From assembly GCA_947095585.1 (NCBI GenBank), contig OX352762.1, positions 115,598,930 through 115,662,929 of the forward strand: a DNA stretch of 64,000 bases, written 5' to 3'. The first letter of the stretch is position 1. The number at the start of each line of letters is the position of its first letter. The notes beneath the pieces are model-generated. The model did no database searches and had not been told where the DNA came from. It was given only the letters and a program-made list of their open reading frames with translations. This DNA comes from Nephrocerus scutellatus (Eukaryota > Arthropoda > Insecta > Diptera > Pipunculidae). The position numbers and the translations under genes are program-made. Shown piece by piece: positions 1 through 10,984 of this stretch.

Positions 1-284
1 TCATAAACCTCCACAGATGGCACCGCAACCACCTCACCCAACACACCAGCCAACACATCATCATCATCATTCCACACCCCAAATGGGTGGCTATGTACCT
101 CAATATTGGTATCAACCAGAAACAAATCCGTCGTTATTAACGTAGGTAAACCATTTTTACTAAATTCGTCTTTATATTTATATATTTTTTAAAAATTGTT
201 TAAAAAATCGAGATTTGTTAAAAAAAATGTACTTACGAATTTTTGAAATTTTTATATCCTAACAGGGTTTGGCCGGCCGTTTAA
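1..284 (+). CDS. Dll: Distal-less homeodomain protein, C-terminal end (last two exons, 5' partial)
   Basis: Dll is a nuclear Antp-superclass (Dlx) homeodomain transcription factor that specifies distal limb and other appendage fates. The window opens inside the penultimate exon: codons run from position 2 to 141, then a 124-nt intron (142-265, GTAGGT...CCTAACAG), then 266-284 with stop TAA at 282-284. The join at phase 2 gives ...NPSLLTVWPAV-stop. The 52 visible residues read HKPPQMAPQPPHP..., a five-His run, then PQMGGYVPQYWYQPETNPSL. I recognise this as the conserved Dll C-terminus; from memory Drosophila has V where this sequence has L in the SLLTV stretch. The homeodomain lies upstream, outside the window. 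A second donor at 146 (AG|GTAAAC) would leave an in-frame TAG at 143-145 and a protein ending ...SLLT, so the 142 donor is preferred because it restores TVWPAV. Gene identity is nearly certain; splice choice is inferred. Confidence 0.96.
142..265 (+). other. Dll: Last intron of Dll
   Basis: This short AT-rich intron has donor GTAGGT at 142 and acceptor TCCTAACAG ending at 265. The acceptor itself contains CTAAC, a fly-type branch-point motif, unusually close to the AG. Removing it restores the conserved VWPAV end. An alternative donor GTAAAC at 146 has a better exon-side AG but would truncate the protein by five residues. Confidence 0.85.
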
Positions 285-800
285 CATCACTCCAACCAAA
301 ATCATCACCACCACCACCACCACCAGAACCAAACCGATCCTATTTACGTAGACAAATCTAAAGCGTACATCTAACTGTAAAAAAACAGACACACAGAATC
401 ACAAAAACAAATGACCCACTTATCATACAGAGAAATGCACCTTAACAAGAGAAAGAGAAAGAAAATGCTGTAATTAAATTAGTAATAATTTTTGTTTTGT
501 TTTTAGTTTTAAAACTACTAAGTTCTTATGGAATAAAAATTATTCTTATTATTAATATTATTAAGAAAATAAACAACCAGATGGAAAATAAAGAAAAAGG
601 AAAAACAATCCTCATGCAAGTTAAACCTTTTTTTGCTTTTCTTTTCCAAATAATTAGAAAATTAGTGACTTGTAAAATATATAGAAATTATCAATTAATA
701 AAAGCAAATATAGTAATAGTGAAATTAGAAATAATTTTTAACAAAAAAATTAATAAATAGAAAAAATGTATCTATCACCATTTTTAAAAAATAAATAAAA
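285..800 (+). other. Probable Dll 3' UTR with multiple poly(A) signals
   Basis: Directly after the Dll stop lies a (CAC)n run at about 303-324, then AT-rich sequence. Canonical AATAAA hexamers are visible at 532, 568, 587, 697, 752, 790 and 794, all in sense orientation. This suggests a short 3' UTR with several possible ends, but no transcript end can be fixed from sequence alone. An 87-codon open frame at 497-760 here is low-complexity and is not considered coding. Confidence 0.65.
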
Positions 801-1261
801 AATGAAAATTATAAATTTTTCTAGACAGCATCAGCAATTGTAGGAAAGGTTCAGAGTAAAATACACATAGAATAGCAGCATAGAAATTAGGAGAGTTCCA
901 AAAAGTGGTGTACAATTTTTATTTATTTTAGTTCTCATATTTTATTGCAAAATTTAGTTGATTTAATTTTCCTTATTTTCATTACCATCTCATTTGACTT
1001 TACAACCTCATTCCTATCATTGCTTCTTAGTTTTGGGAAAATTCTAATCGCATCTTTGTTCGCAGTGCGAAAAAGGAGAGGGAATCATAGAGAGAAAGAG
1101 CTTTACAATTCTGTAAATCTTAGTTGGGATGAAAATCTTTCGGTTTTCTTCATTAACATAAATTGTTTCAGTTCAAAGTGTTCAAAGTTGATCTTGCTCC
1201 GGAATTTCAATTTGTGTGCAATATATAATTTTTACTTTGAAAATAGGATGTTCTTCGGGAA
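801..1261. other. No gene seen
   Basis: AT-rich flank between the likely Dll transcript end and the tandem array. It could still belong to a longer Dll 3' UTR. Open frames here show no recognisable protein features. Confidence 0.4.
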
Positions 1262-1945
1262 GTGGAATAAACCAGTTTGACAGGGGTTAGTTTTGTCGAA
1301 GAGAGAAAGAGACAGTAGTATACCTTTCCGTTAACCACCCTGTAAAAATTGCCACCATTTCGGGATTGGTTTTTTGTGTCAAATAAATATAGAGAGTAAT
1401 ATGTCTTTCTGTAAGCCACCACGTAAAAATTGACACCATTTCGGCATAGGATAGTTGTGGCACTGAGAGAAAGAGAGTAATATGTCTTTCTATAAACCAC
1501 CACTTACAAATTGGCACCATTTCGGCATTGGATAGTTGTGTCACAGATAGAAAGAGAGTAATATGGCTTTCTGTAAACCACACTGTACAAATTGTCGCCA
1601 TTTCGGCATAGCTTTGTGTCAGATAGACATAGCTTTGTTGTGTCAGAAAAAGAAAGAGCGTAATATGTCTAAATGTAAACCATCCCGTACAAATCGACAC
1701 CATTTCGGCATAGGATAGTTGTGTCAAAGTGAGAAAGAGAGTAATATGTCTTTCTATAAACCACCCTGTACAGTTTCGCCATTTTCGCCACTTCGGCATA
1801 GGTTTGTTGTGTCAGAGATGGAAAGAGAGAGTAATCTACATTTTGGTAAACAATTCTGTAAAAATTGCCACTACTTTGGCATAGACTAGTTTTCTCAGAG
1901 AAAGTACGAGTATTATACCTTGACGCTTCCCATGTAACACCCTGA
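1262..1945. repeat. Degenerate tandem array, about 81-bp unit, about 8 copies
   Basis: The unit contains a GAGAGTAATATGTCTTTC segment, an AAACCACC segment and a CACCATTTCGGCATAGG segment. The last one recurs at about 1351, 1432, 1513, 1594, 1696, 1787 and 1867, giving steps of 81, 81, 81, 102, 91 and 80. The 102-bp step contains a 20-bp partial duplication (TCAGATAGACATAGCTTTGT). Units at the right end are most diverged. Minus-strand open frames of 98 and 170 codons here are by-products of the repeat, because the 81-bp period is a multiple of three. No similar unit appears elsewhere in the window. Confidence 0.85.
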
Positions 1946-2420
1946 AAAAATTTATATTAAAAAATTAAATGACGAATGCTTTTTTTTTAATTTAATCTGT
2001 TCCGTTTACATTCTTTTTTCCATACCTACCAGTAAGTCAGCTAAATTGCAAAACTAAAAAAATAAAAACTTATAAATTGTAAATTTTTGTAAAAATTAAT
2101 TCATAAGAGTCCCGTGTATTTTGTATATGTATAAAAAATTAAGTACGGTATTTAGTTCGTAGTTTTAAGTTTTACAAAATGAATATAAAAGTTCAACAAT
2201 TATGTATATGTAATTATGTGTTGTAAACTATTATATATAAATACGAATTGATAATAATAATTAGTGATTGATATTATATTAGTTATGTAGGTATGTATGA
2301 TTTTATATCTTTTCTGTATTCTGTTTAATTTTATGATTTTTATGATTTCGAATCGAATAAAATATTTAAAAATAATTATGAACAATATAATTAATACAAC
2401 CAGAGAACGGAAAACTATTA
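1946..2420. other. AT-rich spacer, no gene seen
   Basis: A stretch dominated by A/T with poly-T and TATATG motifs leading into the microsatellite. No coding or element similarity was recognised. Confidence 0.4.
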
Positions 2421-2439
2421 AATATATATATATATATCG

Positions 2440-2497
<58 letters not shown>
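2421..2497. repeat. (TA)n microsatellite
   Basis: An almost pure TA dinucleotide run, interrupted once by CGTATT at about 2438-2444. The tyrosine/isoleucine-rich open frames across it are artefacts. Confidence 0.97.
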
Positions 2498-2501
<4 letters not shown>

Positions 2502-2649
2502 TATACAAATTACATTATAAGAAACACAAAGGAAATGAAAATAAAAGAAAAAACTTGAAATTTTGAAAATATATTTTTGTGATTTTATTTGGAGTAAAGT
2601 AAATTCGTCCAGCGACATGTTAAAGAGTTATTTTAAGTTAAGTTTTGAT

Positions 2650-3095
2650 GCCAAAACCTGAAATTAAACAAAAATGCACCAACATCTATTTAATACAAAA
2701 TTGGAATTGGAAATTATGTTGGAGCGTATGACCACCGCACTCTACCAAGCAATTGAACTAATTGTGCAAGTATCTATGCGAGAAAAAAACGATGACAGAA
2801 GACTGGAGAAAAGGCATCCTATGCCCTCTATACAATGTGCAGCAATTGTCGTGATATTAGATATTCCCGTCTATCTTCAAAGACAGGATGTCATCATTAG
2901 ACAATACTTCTTCTTCTTTTTAGGCAAATTAATGAGATTTTCACACTTTTAGAAAGGTGATGGAAAAATGGCTAGAGTTTCAAAACTCACTACACCACCT
3001 TATTTCAGAATTTTAAGCCGCCTATGATAGCATAGCCAGGGTATAACTTTTTAAATAAAATTCGGCATCCTAAATAAATTTACACGACTATGTAG
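2650..3095 (+). mobile_element. RTE-type LINE reverse transcriptase relic
   Basis: This highly decayed fragment can be aligned by eye with the better RTE copy at 27360-27785. Shared segments include the stretch for ...EDWRRG (2802-2815 here), the AGCAATTGTCGTG segment for SNYRG at about 2841, and the block ATGGAAAAATGGCTAGAGTTTCAAAACTCACTACA at 2959-2993. CCTATGATAGCATAGCCAGGGT at 3022, corresponding to AFDSIARV, is also shared. Numerous stops and indels destroy the frame. It covers only the N-terminal part of the RT domain; both ends are truncated. Confidence 0.75.
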
Positions 3096-3114
3096 GTTTT
3101 TTTTTAAAACGCTG

Positions 3115-4045
3115 GCACAAAAACATTGAAGACCGGAACTTGTTCTTTAACAGAGAAGGAGGAGAGGACTGGGCTAGGTGCCTCGTCCAGGCAGGATACG
3201 CTAGAAGATAGCTGCAGACCAAACACCAGTCGTGGTACTCTGCAACTGGGCAGTGCTAGTACTATTCATAGTACTCCACTTCTCAGACTCACCGAGTCTA
3301 CCAGTGGTGATGCTAAGGTGGCCAATGAGGGTAAAGAGCCTATACCTTCCTCTGGCAAGAGGGCTGTAGCTCCCAAACTCTCATTAAGAGAGGTGGCCAG
3401 CAGTCACTTAAATGTGACGCTCATCGATTAGGTTTCGAGGAACTGCAAGCCGATTCTGGATATGTGGGTCCTGATCGAGGCTCGCCTGTCCGAATTGGTG
3501 ATGGACCATCCTTTAAGTGAGGCACAAGGTTCACCAGTCTTGTTCGACTGCTCCGAGTTCGTCAGAGGCTTTCGAGTCATTAGGTGCGAGGACCAAGCGT
3601 CTCTGAGTTTCCTTGGCGAGAGCGTTGCTAAGATTTGCAACAAACTCATCCCCGTCAGGGAGACACTCCGAGAAGACCGAGGGCTCGCATCTGGCTACCT
3701 AAGATGGAGGTGGAAAACGAAAAGTTCCTCCAATGTCTCAGGCGGCAAAATCCTGAGGTGGAGAACTACAATAAAAACAAATTCACCAAGCTGATCTCAA
3801 GATCACGGAAAGATATTACCAGAGACATGGCTGTTATCACTGGCTACTGGCCGGTGGGCAACCACGCTGCCAAACTGGGAATTCCGCGCAATAATTTTTG
3901 CAGGAGCGGCAGGGATGTCTCTGCAACGGTCCAGCCTCCATAAAGTGAAAAAACGCTTCTTTGCCAACTTGAGGGAGCTGTCGGAGTGCCGGATCACCGA
4001 TCTAATCTCGTACCTGAACGCTACAGGCTGGCTATAATAATTTCA
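3115..4045 (+). mobile_element. LOA/I-like LINE relic: ORF1 (DUF4780-like) joined to the element's 3' end
   Basis: Three overlapping frames read as one decayed retrotransposon. At 3462-3800 the translation has the ORF1-type core EARLSELV...SEFVRGFRVIRCEDQ...FLGESVAKICNKLIP, then PRARIWLPKMEVENEKFL.CLRRQNPEV. I associate this with the DUF4780 domain of insect LINE ORF1 proteins. From 3795 it switches to the extreme C-terminal part of the polyprotein: TGYWPVGNHAAKLG...NNFCRSGRD and ELSECRITDLISYLNATGWL. The same tail is found at 33126-33190. Endonuclease, RT and most of RNase H are missing, so this copy is internally deleted. The 3126-3431 stretch (Ser/Thr-rich) may be the N-terminal part of ORF1. 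Family name is inference. Confidence 0.7.
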
Positions 4046-4049
4046 ATAT

Positions 4050-6620
4050 ACTTATAATGATATATGGTCTCCCGAAGTCTGTGGTTTTAAGACGGTGCAT
4101 TCTAGCGCTACTTGAGGTCCTCGCTAAGGCAGCGCGGACTACCACCAACGTATTTAATGAATAGGTCGGGGGATAATAGGTGTAAAATTGTATTGACAAG
4201 AACTTAGTGCACTAGTTATCCCAACAGTTGCTGATCTTTGTAATCTTCCAAGCTTGGTGATATTGTACTTTTTGTTAATCGCCGGCCACCAGACTAGCCC
4301 ACCATAGGTAAGAATGGGTCGTATAACTGCTGTGTACAGCCAAAGTGCCCTCCTTGGCTGTAGGCCCCATTTCTTACCGATGGTTTTGTTGCAGGCGCAT
4401 ACATGCTTTCTTAACCTAGCTTGGTAGCCTAGGAGCTAACCTTCCCTAGAGCCCTTTCCATGACTGTACTGTCCTGACACATGAATCACAACGTCGTCTT
4501 CATACAGCTACAGCTACAGCTTTCGTCCCGTCCAGCTCAAATATCCTAAGGACCTTGTTTATAACCATCAGCCACAATAAGGTCGATATTATCCCTCCCT
4601 GGAGAGTGCCTCTGTTGACTGATTTGATAATGGTACTACTGCCCAAATTAACATGGATTTCTCAGCTGCCTAGCTTAGAGATGATCAACTGATTTTGGAG
4701 TGGCTCTACCCCAAAATCAGGGAGATCCTCCTGAATGACATTAATATGAACATTTTTAAAAACGCCTTCTATGTCAAGGAAGGTGGCAATAGCGTATTGT
4801 TTGTATTTAAGTGAGTGCACAATCGTGCGCACCACCTATTGTTGGGCAGTCTCAGTAGACCTGCCTTTAAGGTATGTTGTAGTTTGGATACCATTGTATC
4901 TTCAAAACTTAGTCTAAAGTGGTAGTCTAAAATTCGTCCCAACGTTTTCATCAAGAACGATGATAGCGTTAGAGGTTTAAAATCTTTGGCAGATTTATGA
5001 CCCCTTCTCTACTCGTACTATTCTCCAACTGCAGGTAACATAGCTAAGTTGTAAACAGCTTCTGAAGATATTTACTAGCCAAGAAGTCGACACATCAATG
5101 TACTTTTGAAGCAAGATGGGTTGTAACCGGGTGATATGTACGCAGAAAAACTGCGAATGGCCCAGGAAAGCTTTTTGTTGGTTATGATATTGGGTGCGTC
5201 GCATGACAAGCTTTCCTGACCTTCAGAAGAGCATAGCCTATAAGGTGTGCACGAGGGAAGTGGGTATTTATTAAAATGTCAAGGGATTCTGCCCAACTAC
5301 CATCCGATAGTTGGTGGTTTGATAAATGTTGGACAGGTGTTTTCTTTGAACAGAATTTTGCAAATTCTGGCTGAGTCTTTGGTAGTCTCGATAGACTTAT
5401 AGAATTCCACCCAGGACCGGCGTTTAGGCTTCCTCCAATCATTGTAGGGTTGCAAGTGCTTATTGGTATAAAAGATATTGAACATAGCTCTTGACATTCT
5501 TTAAGATTGTCCAGATCTTCACTCCACCTAGGTGGGTGCTTTCTTTTGCTACGGCTGATTGGACAGGCTACTTTCAAAGCCGTATCCATGGATGATTCAA
5601 AAAACTTTATTTTGGAATCTATATCCTCGGTCGTAGTTGGTTAAATATTAAGAATTTAGCCCAGTTTGAATTGGATAATTTTACTGTACACCGTCCAGTT
5701 TGTTTTTTTAATGTTCCTGTACGGTTTAAGGGTCTCCGTTTGAAGGAAAATGTCAGTATATATTTGTGATCTGAATAAGAATTAACACTGGAGACGGTCA
5801 ACCCTGAAGATTGTTAGTAATCAAGGTAATATCTATTACCTCCTCCCATCTGATATACCTATCCGAACTCGATTCTACCAGTATTACAAATTTTAAGGTT
5901 TGAATTTTTAAGAAAATCATAAAGAGACTCACTCCGTTCGTTGTCTTGCGAGCTTCCCCAAAGGATGTACCTGACATAGGCATCACACCCCATGAGGACG
6001 TTGTTCCCTCTTGAAATCCTACAAATTTCTGGACTGCCTCGGGAGGTGCGGGATCCTCATGTGGGAAGTATGCAAAGGGTTTGGAAAGATAACCTCCATC
6101 TATTTCCTCTGACTTAACGACTGTTTAGTCCAATGAGCTGTAGTTAGGACAAAGTAAAGCGTTAAAATGTTTCTTTACTAAGCAACAAGATCTTTGTTTA
6201 CCCTCGTTTTTTAATAGAAGAGGTTATACTCTTTGTAGCAGATACCCCTGACATCACTACCTCTGACCCATGGTTCTTGTATCAATAAGATGTCTATGAT
6301 TTCCTCCATTAGGAAAACCTGCAGATTGTCCGAGGCACATCTCGAGTGCTTCGGGTTGATCTTCAGATCGTCTTCAGATTAATAGACGGTCCTCCATCTA
6401 TTTTTAGCCGCTCTAGCCAACCGGAGGCCGCGTCCTCCTTATGATCTTCCTCATCAGAGGTGATCCGGAAAACCTTCACTTGGCCTTCTTTCTTTCTAGA
6501 GCTTCCAGGCACTCCTCATTAATGATGAGCACCAGGGACATGTTGTTATGCAGCGGCTCTTCGGCTTTCAGCACGCTCCAGTTCCCCGATGGGACATTGA
6601 ATCGTCTAAGTGTGTCGCAG
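4050..6620 (-). mobile_element. LOA/I-like LINE relic: endonuclease and reverse transcriptase, reverse orientation
   Basis: Read on the minus strand from about 6620 down, the order is AP-endonuclease, linker, RT. The endonuclease shows ILLIQEPWVRG near 6290 and NNVLMGCDA.V..ILWGSS near 5990-5945. The linker shows PPRWSEDLDNLKE near 5540-5500 and SWVEFYKSIE near 5420-5390. The RT shows KDFKPLTLSSFLMKTLGRILDYH at about 4985-4915, then NRGTPQGG-like remains near 4615. Near 4310 it has TYGGLVWWPAINKKYNITKLGRLQRSATVGI, the post-RT segment. Stops and frameshifts are frequent. It abuts the plus-strand fragment at 3115-4045 in opposite orientation, so the two are separate insertions or an inverted rearrangement. 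Confidence 0.72.
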
Positions 6621-6639
6621 TTTTATTAAACCAATTGCT

Positions 6640-8220
6640 CCCCAATTATTTATTTGTTATGTTTTGAATTAAAATTAAAAGTTAATTGTATTACATATTG
6701 GCAGGATTATTTCAGCGCTTTAAAAAAATATGCTTCAATTTTAATATGATAGCTTTGAAGGACAAGCAAATTAATGTATAGACGAAAATAAATATGAATT
6801 CGCACCATTTCCTTACGGTTAATACTTCTCAAGACACCAGCTTAACAACACCTAAACCAAAGCTAAGCCATTTATACGAATAAAAATCAAACAACGATTA
6901 CATTGGAAGGTTAACCAGAGCTACCCCTAAAATGCACGCAGATACACAACCCCTTTCTCACAATTTATTCATACAATGTACCCTCCTGATGCTTCCTGAC
7001 GATGCTCTTCCCAATTCGCATTGTAAGCCACCATTAGTACTGAATTGAAACATATCCTCAGCTTTTATTGCTCCATTAGGCAATGATAATTTTGTCTCCG
7101 ATTCCTTACTGTCAGATTGTCAGTCGAGCGCCGGAAGAAGCTAAAATTCCGTCCATTACAGAATGTGAGTGTATTGCGGCGATGTTCATCATGCAGGAGG
7201 TGTTATGTGTAAAGGTAATGAGTGCCCACTTTTTGTTATAATTTTTAATACAATTTTTACTTTGATAGCTGATGACGCGATGACGGTATGCGGTACGAAA
7301 ACGAGTACTGCGCGCACTTATCAGCCGCACTCACAGGACAACGCGCTGTGTATCTCCTGCTGTGAAGCACACCATTGTTCCATTTCATTGTGCCAAATGC
7401 CGAAAGTGTTTCCCACTAATGGAGTTTGCCATTGAGTGGCCACGACGATAATCCTTCATGAATGCATGAGTGCTTTAAGTGTCTGCGAATAAAGGCATTC
7501 TCAGGCGCGCACATTATAAAATGTTTTCCGTGAAGATTTCAAAAGTGGGATGATGCGCTTTTTTTGGTCGTTATGTAATTCCTTTTTGTTATACGTCGTT
7601 TGTTTTGTAAGATTTTATATTTTTTCATTTAAGGGACGGGCTGAGCCATAGTCCATTATTGTCATTGTGTTGAAAAAAAATATAATTGCTATTTTTATTA
7701 ATTTAATGCAATAAACTAGACTTGAAATTAGATCGGCAATGAACCTTTGATTTTAATTCTAATGCATTGAGGAGAATATTAGTTCAGTATTTGATACTCA
7801 CCTTAATTAAATTTACTCTGTGTTGTTGGTAATTGCCTAATGCTTCCTGCTTATAGAAAGGTAGCTTAGCTATCAGTCATACCTAAAGATCTTGTAGGAT
7901 ATTCTGTTTTTTTAATAGGTTTACGAGCGTCTACAATTGCTTGTTCTCATAAAGTATAGCTGATAAGCAGAATAAACAGAATAATAAGATATATGTCAAC
8001 TGAACATACTCGATCCGCCATTTTATTTGGCTCCTGACCCCACCGAGTAATTGGCAAGGAGAGTTATGTTTTCCGGTACATGTTTGGGCACATATTGTGG
8101 TTTTTATTAGCGATATAAATTCGGATTTGAAAATGGTTCGGCTCTGGTGAGGAGTATGAATGGTTTCCAAAAAAGAAAATTTGGGAAAAATCTAAAGATA
8201 AGAAAATATGATGGCATGAT
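6640..8220. other. No gene or element recognised
   Basis: Unique-looking DNA of mixed composition. A GC-richer patch at 7090-7440 carries overlapping open frames of 72 and 88 codons with no recognisable motif. It might hide unrecognised element remains or regulatory DNA; I see no repeat shared with the rest of the window. Confidence 0.3.
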
Positions 8221-8224
8221 GGAT

Positions 8225-8335
8225 TATATTAATCCATTGAAGTAATGATTCCATAAGCATGCATTTTGGAGAGAAGAGTTTGGTGCCAATCTCTGTCCAA
8301 TGTCTTTGAAACATCAAGTGCTACAACAGAGCGGG
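8225..8335 (-). mobile_element. CR1/Jockey-group LINE RT fragment
   Basis: About 110 bp match the minus-strand RT at 9950-10045 (segments ATTCCATAAGCATGCATTTTGGA and GCCAATCTCTGTCCAATGTCTTTGAAA here). They encode remains of the motif LDISKAFDRVWHQ.LLSKM.AYG. The fragment is bounded on the right by a plus-strand LOA-type RT, so it is a truncated piece in a junk cluster. Confidence 0.7.
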
Positions 8336-8340
8336 CAGAT

Positions 8341-9070
8341 ATACGGAGACCGAACTGTGGATACGGAAAGTATTCAGGGGTCCCTTACAAGTAAGGAAAT
8401 TGCGCTATACGTTATACTTCGAAAGAGCATTCGACTACGCATCTCACGAGGCGATTAAAATTACTCTGAAGGGAAAGAAGGTAGACAGTAGCACAATTAC
8501 TAAATGGATGCTGAGTACCAAAACAGCGGAAATCATAGACGGTAATAAGACCATCATGGTGAGCACAACAAGAGGATGCTCACATGGAGGAGTACTGTCC
8601 CTTTTTGTGGAGAATCCTTTTTGATGAACTACTTCAGCGACTAGCTGAGGCAGGAACTTATGTCCAAGGCTACGCAGACCATATAGTCATCATGGCAAAA
8701 GGGAAAATCGAAAAAGTGTTCTGTGATTTAATCCAAAAGGGAATAACCACACCGAGCAGATGGTGCCTGGAAGTGGGACTTAGGGTAAGCCCAAATAAAA
8801 TCACACTCGTTCCCTTCACCAATAGAAGGAAGCTGGGGCGAATGCAACCGGTTACCCTCAATGCAGAAGAGATTACTATCAGTAAAGAGGTTAAATACTT
8901 GGGACTGATATTTAATAGAAGACTGCTAAACACCAACAGTAATCTAAATGAGCACTTATGGTGTGCAGAAGGGTGGCAGGAAAATCCCTGCGTTTTTTGG
9001 GTTACTCCCACTACATATAGTGGTAGGAAGCAAATCCGAGGAAACCAAGTTACTTTTGAGCAAGGCAGGC
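8341..9070 (+). mobile_element. LOA/I-like LINE reverse transcriptase relic
   Basis: Two overlapping frames (8400-8624 and 8584-9084) form one RT palm domain. Motif A remains as LYFERAFDYASHEAI and motif B as TTRGCSHGGVLS. Motif C reads GYADHIVIMAKGK, where the second catalytic Asp of YADD has become His. The C-terminal segment has GLRVSPNKITLVPFTNRR and EVKYLGLIFNRRL. The mutated catalytic motif and a frameshift near 8620 show it is dead. The reading ends at the T-run (9074-9080) that marks the 3' end of a CR1 insertion on the other strand, so CR1 probably landed in this copy. Confidence 0.82.
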
Positions 9071-9073
9071 TGC

Positions 9074-10775
9074 TTTTTTTATAATTCGCGCACGCTTTAA
9101 GAGGTTCGCACCCTTATAATGCTCGGCTATATGCTTGGCACAGCGTGGGCGTTAAGGAAGAGGAGGAGAAAAGAGGAGATGTCTATGTGCTTGTTTTGAA
9201 TGCCTGTGGATCATAGTGATGTAGGAAGACAGAGCTGGGCAGAGAATTCTACATAAGTGTTGTAGGGCTAAAGAACGAATCCCTGAACTTAACTGTACGT
9301 CCGAAGATGGGCTTGATGGTAAACTGATGAGCATTTAGAGCGCCACGAGTATTGCGGTTGAATTCAAGGAGAGGTAGCATGGAAGCAGTTTGCTATTTCT
9401 CTTGAGCACCGCTGGTAGAATAAAACAGTGACAACCAGGAAACGTTCCTGCGGTGTTCAAGCGAATATATTGATTTCGCTATATTTTCGTCACCGATAAG
9501 TTTTATCGCGCGGTTTTGTATTCTATATAGCTGATGCAAAGTATTTTTAGGCGCACCAGACCAGATATGCCAATTGTACTCTAGATTAGGGCGAATAAAT
9601 GCGTGGTCATATGGTGTAAATATGTGGTCATTCCAACGAAGCTTATCGTTAAGGCACATACCGAGAATTGCGATATTATCAGTTTCCTCGATGCAAGTGC
9701 CATTCATGGATAATGGCATGGCACATGGGATTTAGGATTCGCTTAGACGACAAGAGACAGCATTGGGTTTTGGAAGCGTTAAATTCTACTCGATTGTCTC
9801 GTCGTCGTCGGCGAAAGAGAGAATTGGATTAGAAGTCACAGATAAGAGATCATTAATAAAAATGAGGAAGAGTGTCGGGGACAAAACAGAGATTTAAGTA
9901 ATGAACTTTTGAATTGAGTGGTCCAAAACATAGCTTCTAATCCAATTAGGCAGTTTTTCATCGACTCCATAAGCACGCATTTTAGACAAAAGAGCTTGAT
10001 GCCAAACTCTGTCAAATGCCTTAGAAATATCGAGTGAAACAGCTTTGCTTTCTCCAAATTGATGCAAAGACCGGTTCCACTGTTCGGTTAGATATACCAT
10101 CAAATCACCAGTAGAACATTGCCCACGAAATCCATACTGCCGGTCACTAAGAATTTCGTTGGTTTCAAGATATTTCATGAGCTAAAAATTGATCAGCGCT
10201 TCCATGACCTTGGAAAGAATGGATGTAAGTGCTATGGGTCGGTACGAAGAAGGAGATGACGGCTCGCCTTTTTTGGGTATGGCCTGGACAAAGGCTGTTT
10301 TCCAATTTCTCGGGAAGTGTCCAGAAGTATAGGCTAGATGGAAATGCTTACGCAATGGTAATGCCAGCTTGGAAGAACACCTCTTCAGAACTAATGGGGA
10401 AATACCATCTGGCCCAGCGGATTTGTGAGTGTTGAGATCGTTTAAAACTCTAGCAACTACACGAGTACGTATGAATAACTGTCCCATAGAGTGTTCAATA
10501 CTCTGGGGTGCAGGCGAGGTAGCAATGCACAATCTGGAAGCGTGCAGCTAGCTGCGAAATGCTGACAATTGGGATGTGGTTAAAAATGAACGTTGGAATC
10601 GATTAGGAGGCCATATTTTTGATTCTTTTCATGAAAAAAGTTTACTACCTTTGGGGCATTGTAGTATTTTTTGCCTCCATTTTTGGTCGTAGGCGAATTT
10701 GACTCGCCGAAGATGGGCATTGTAATCATTACTGGCTCGTTTAAAATTTAACTTGGCCATTCTGGCCATCGGCAT
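9074..10775 (-). mobile_element. CR1/Jockey-group LINE relic, EN-RT linker through 3' end
   Basis: On the minus strand from 10775 down: linker LRRVKFAYDQKWRQKILQCPKGSK (10715-10640), then the RT N-terminus. That part reads RVLNDLNTHKSAGPDGISPLVLKR..., NWKTAFVQAIPKKGE and SYRPIALTSILSKVMEALI (10460-10185). Next come RQYGFR..CSTGDL and motif A LDISKAFDRVWHQ (10145-10000). A deletion removes motifs B and C. The copy resumes with MNGTCIEETDNIAILGMCLNDKLRWNDH (9715-9630) and PNLEYNWHIWSGAPK, ending in the family's 3' sequence CTTAACGCCCACGCTGTGCC and a short A-run (T-run 9074-9080 on plus). Frameshifts and deletions make it non-functional. It is the longest CR1 copy in the window. Confidence 0.85.
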
Positions 10776-10984
10776 CGGGTAGACTCATCAGTACTTTTTC
10801 CAAAGTTAAGCGAAAAGCAATGCTTCCACACAATGTTCATTAATCCCAAAAAAATTCAAGAATTGCTGCTTTGTTACTGAATGTACTTTCTGCCATCCTT
10901 CGAAATTCTTGGGTAACCGTCCTTTGTTGTTCTACGGCGAGTGATTTAAATATAAATTTCAGTGACAATTATTACTTTTTGGCG

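Noticed and set aside
1287..1799. 170- and 98-codon minus-strand frames
   Set aside because: They are generated by the 81-bp tandem array, whose period is a multiple of three, and show no protein features.
2200..2618. Tyr/Ile-rich frames on both strands
   Set aside because: Direct translation of the TA microsatellite.
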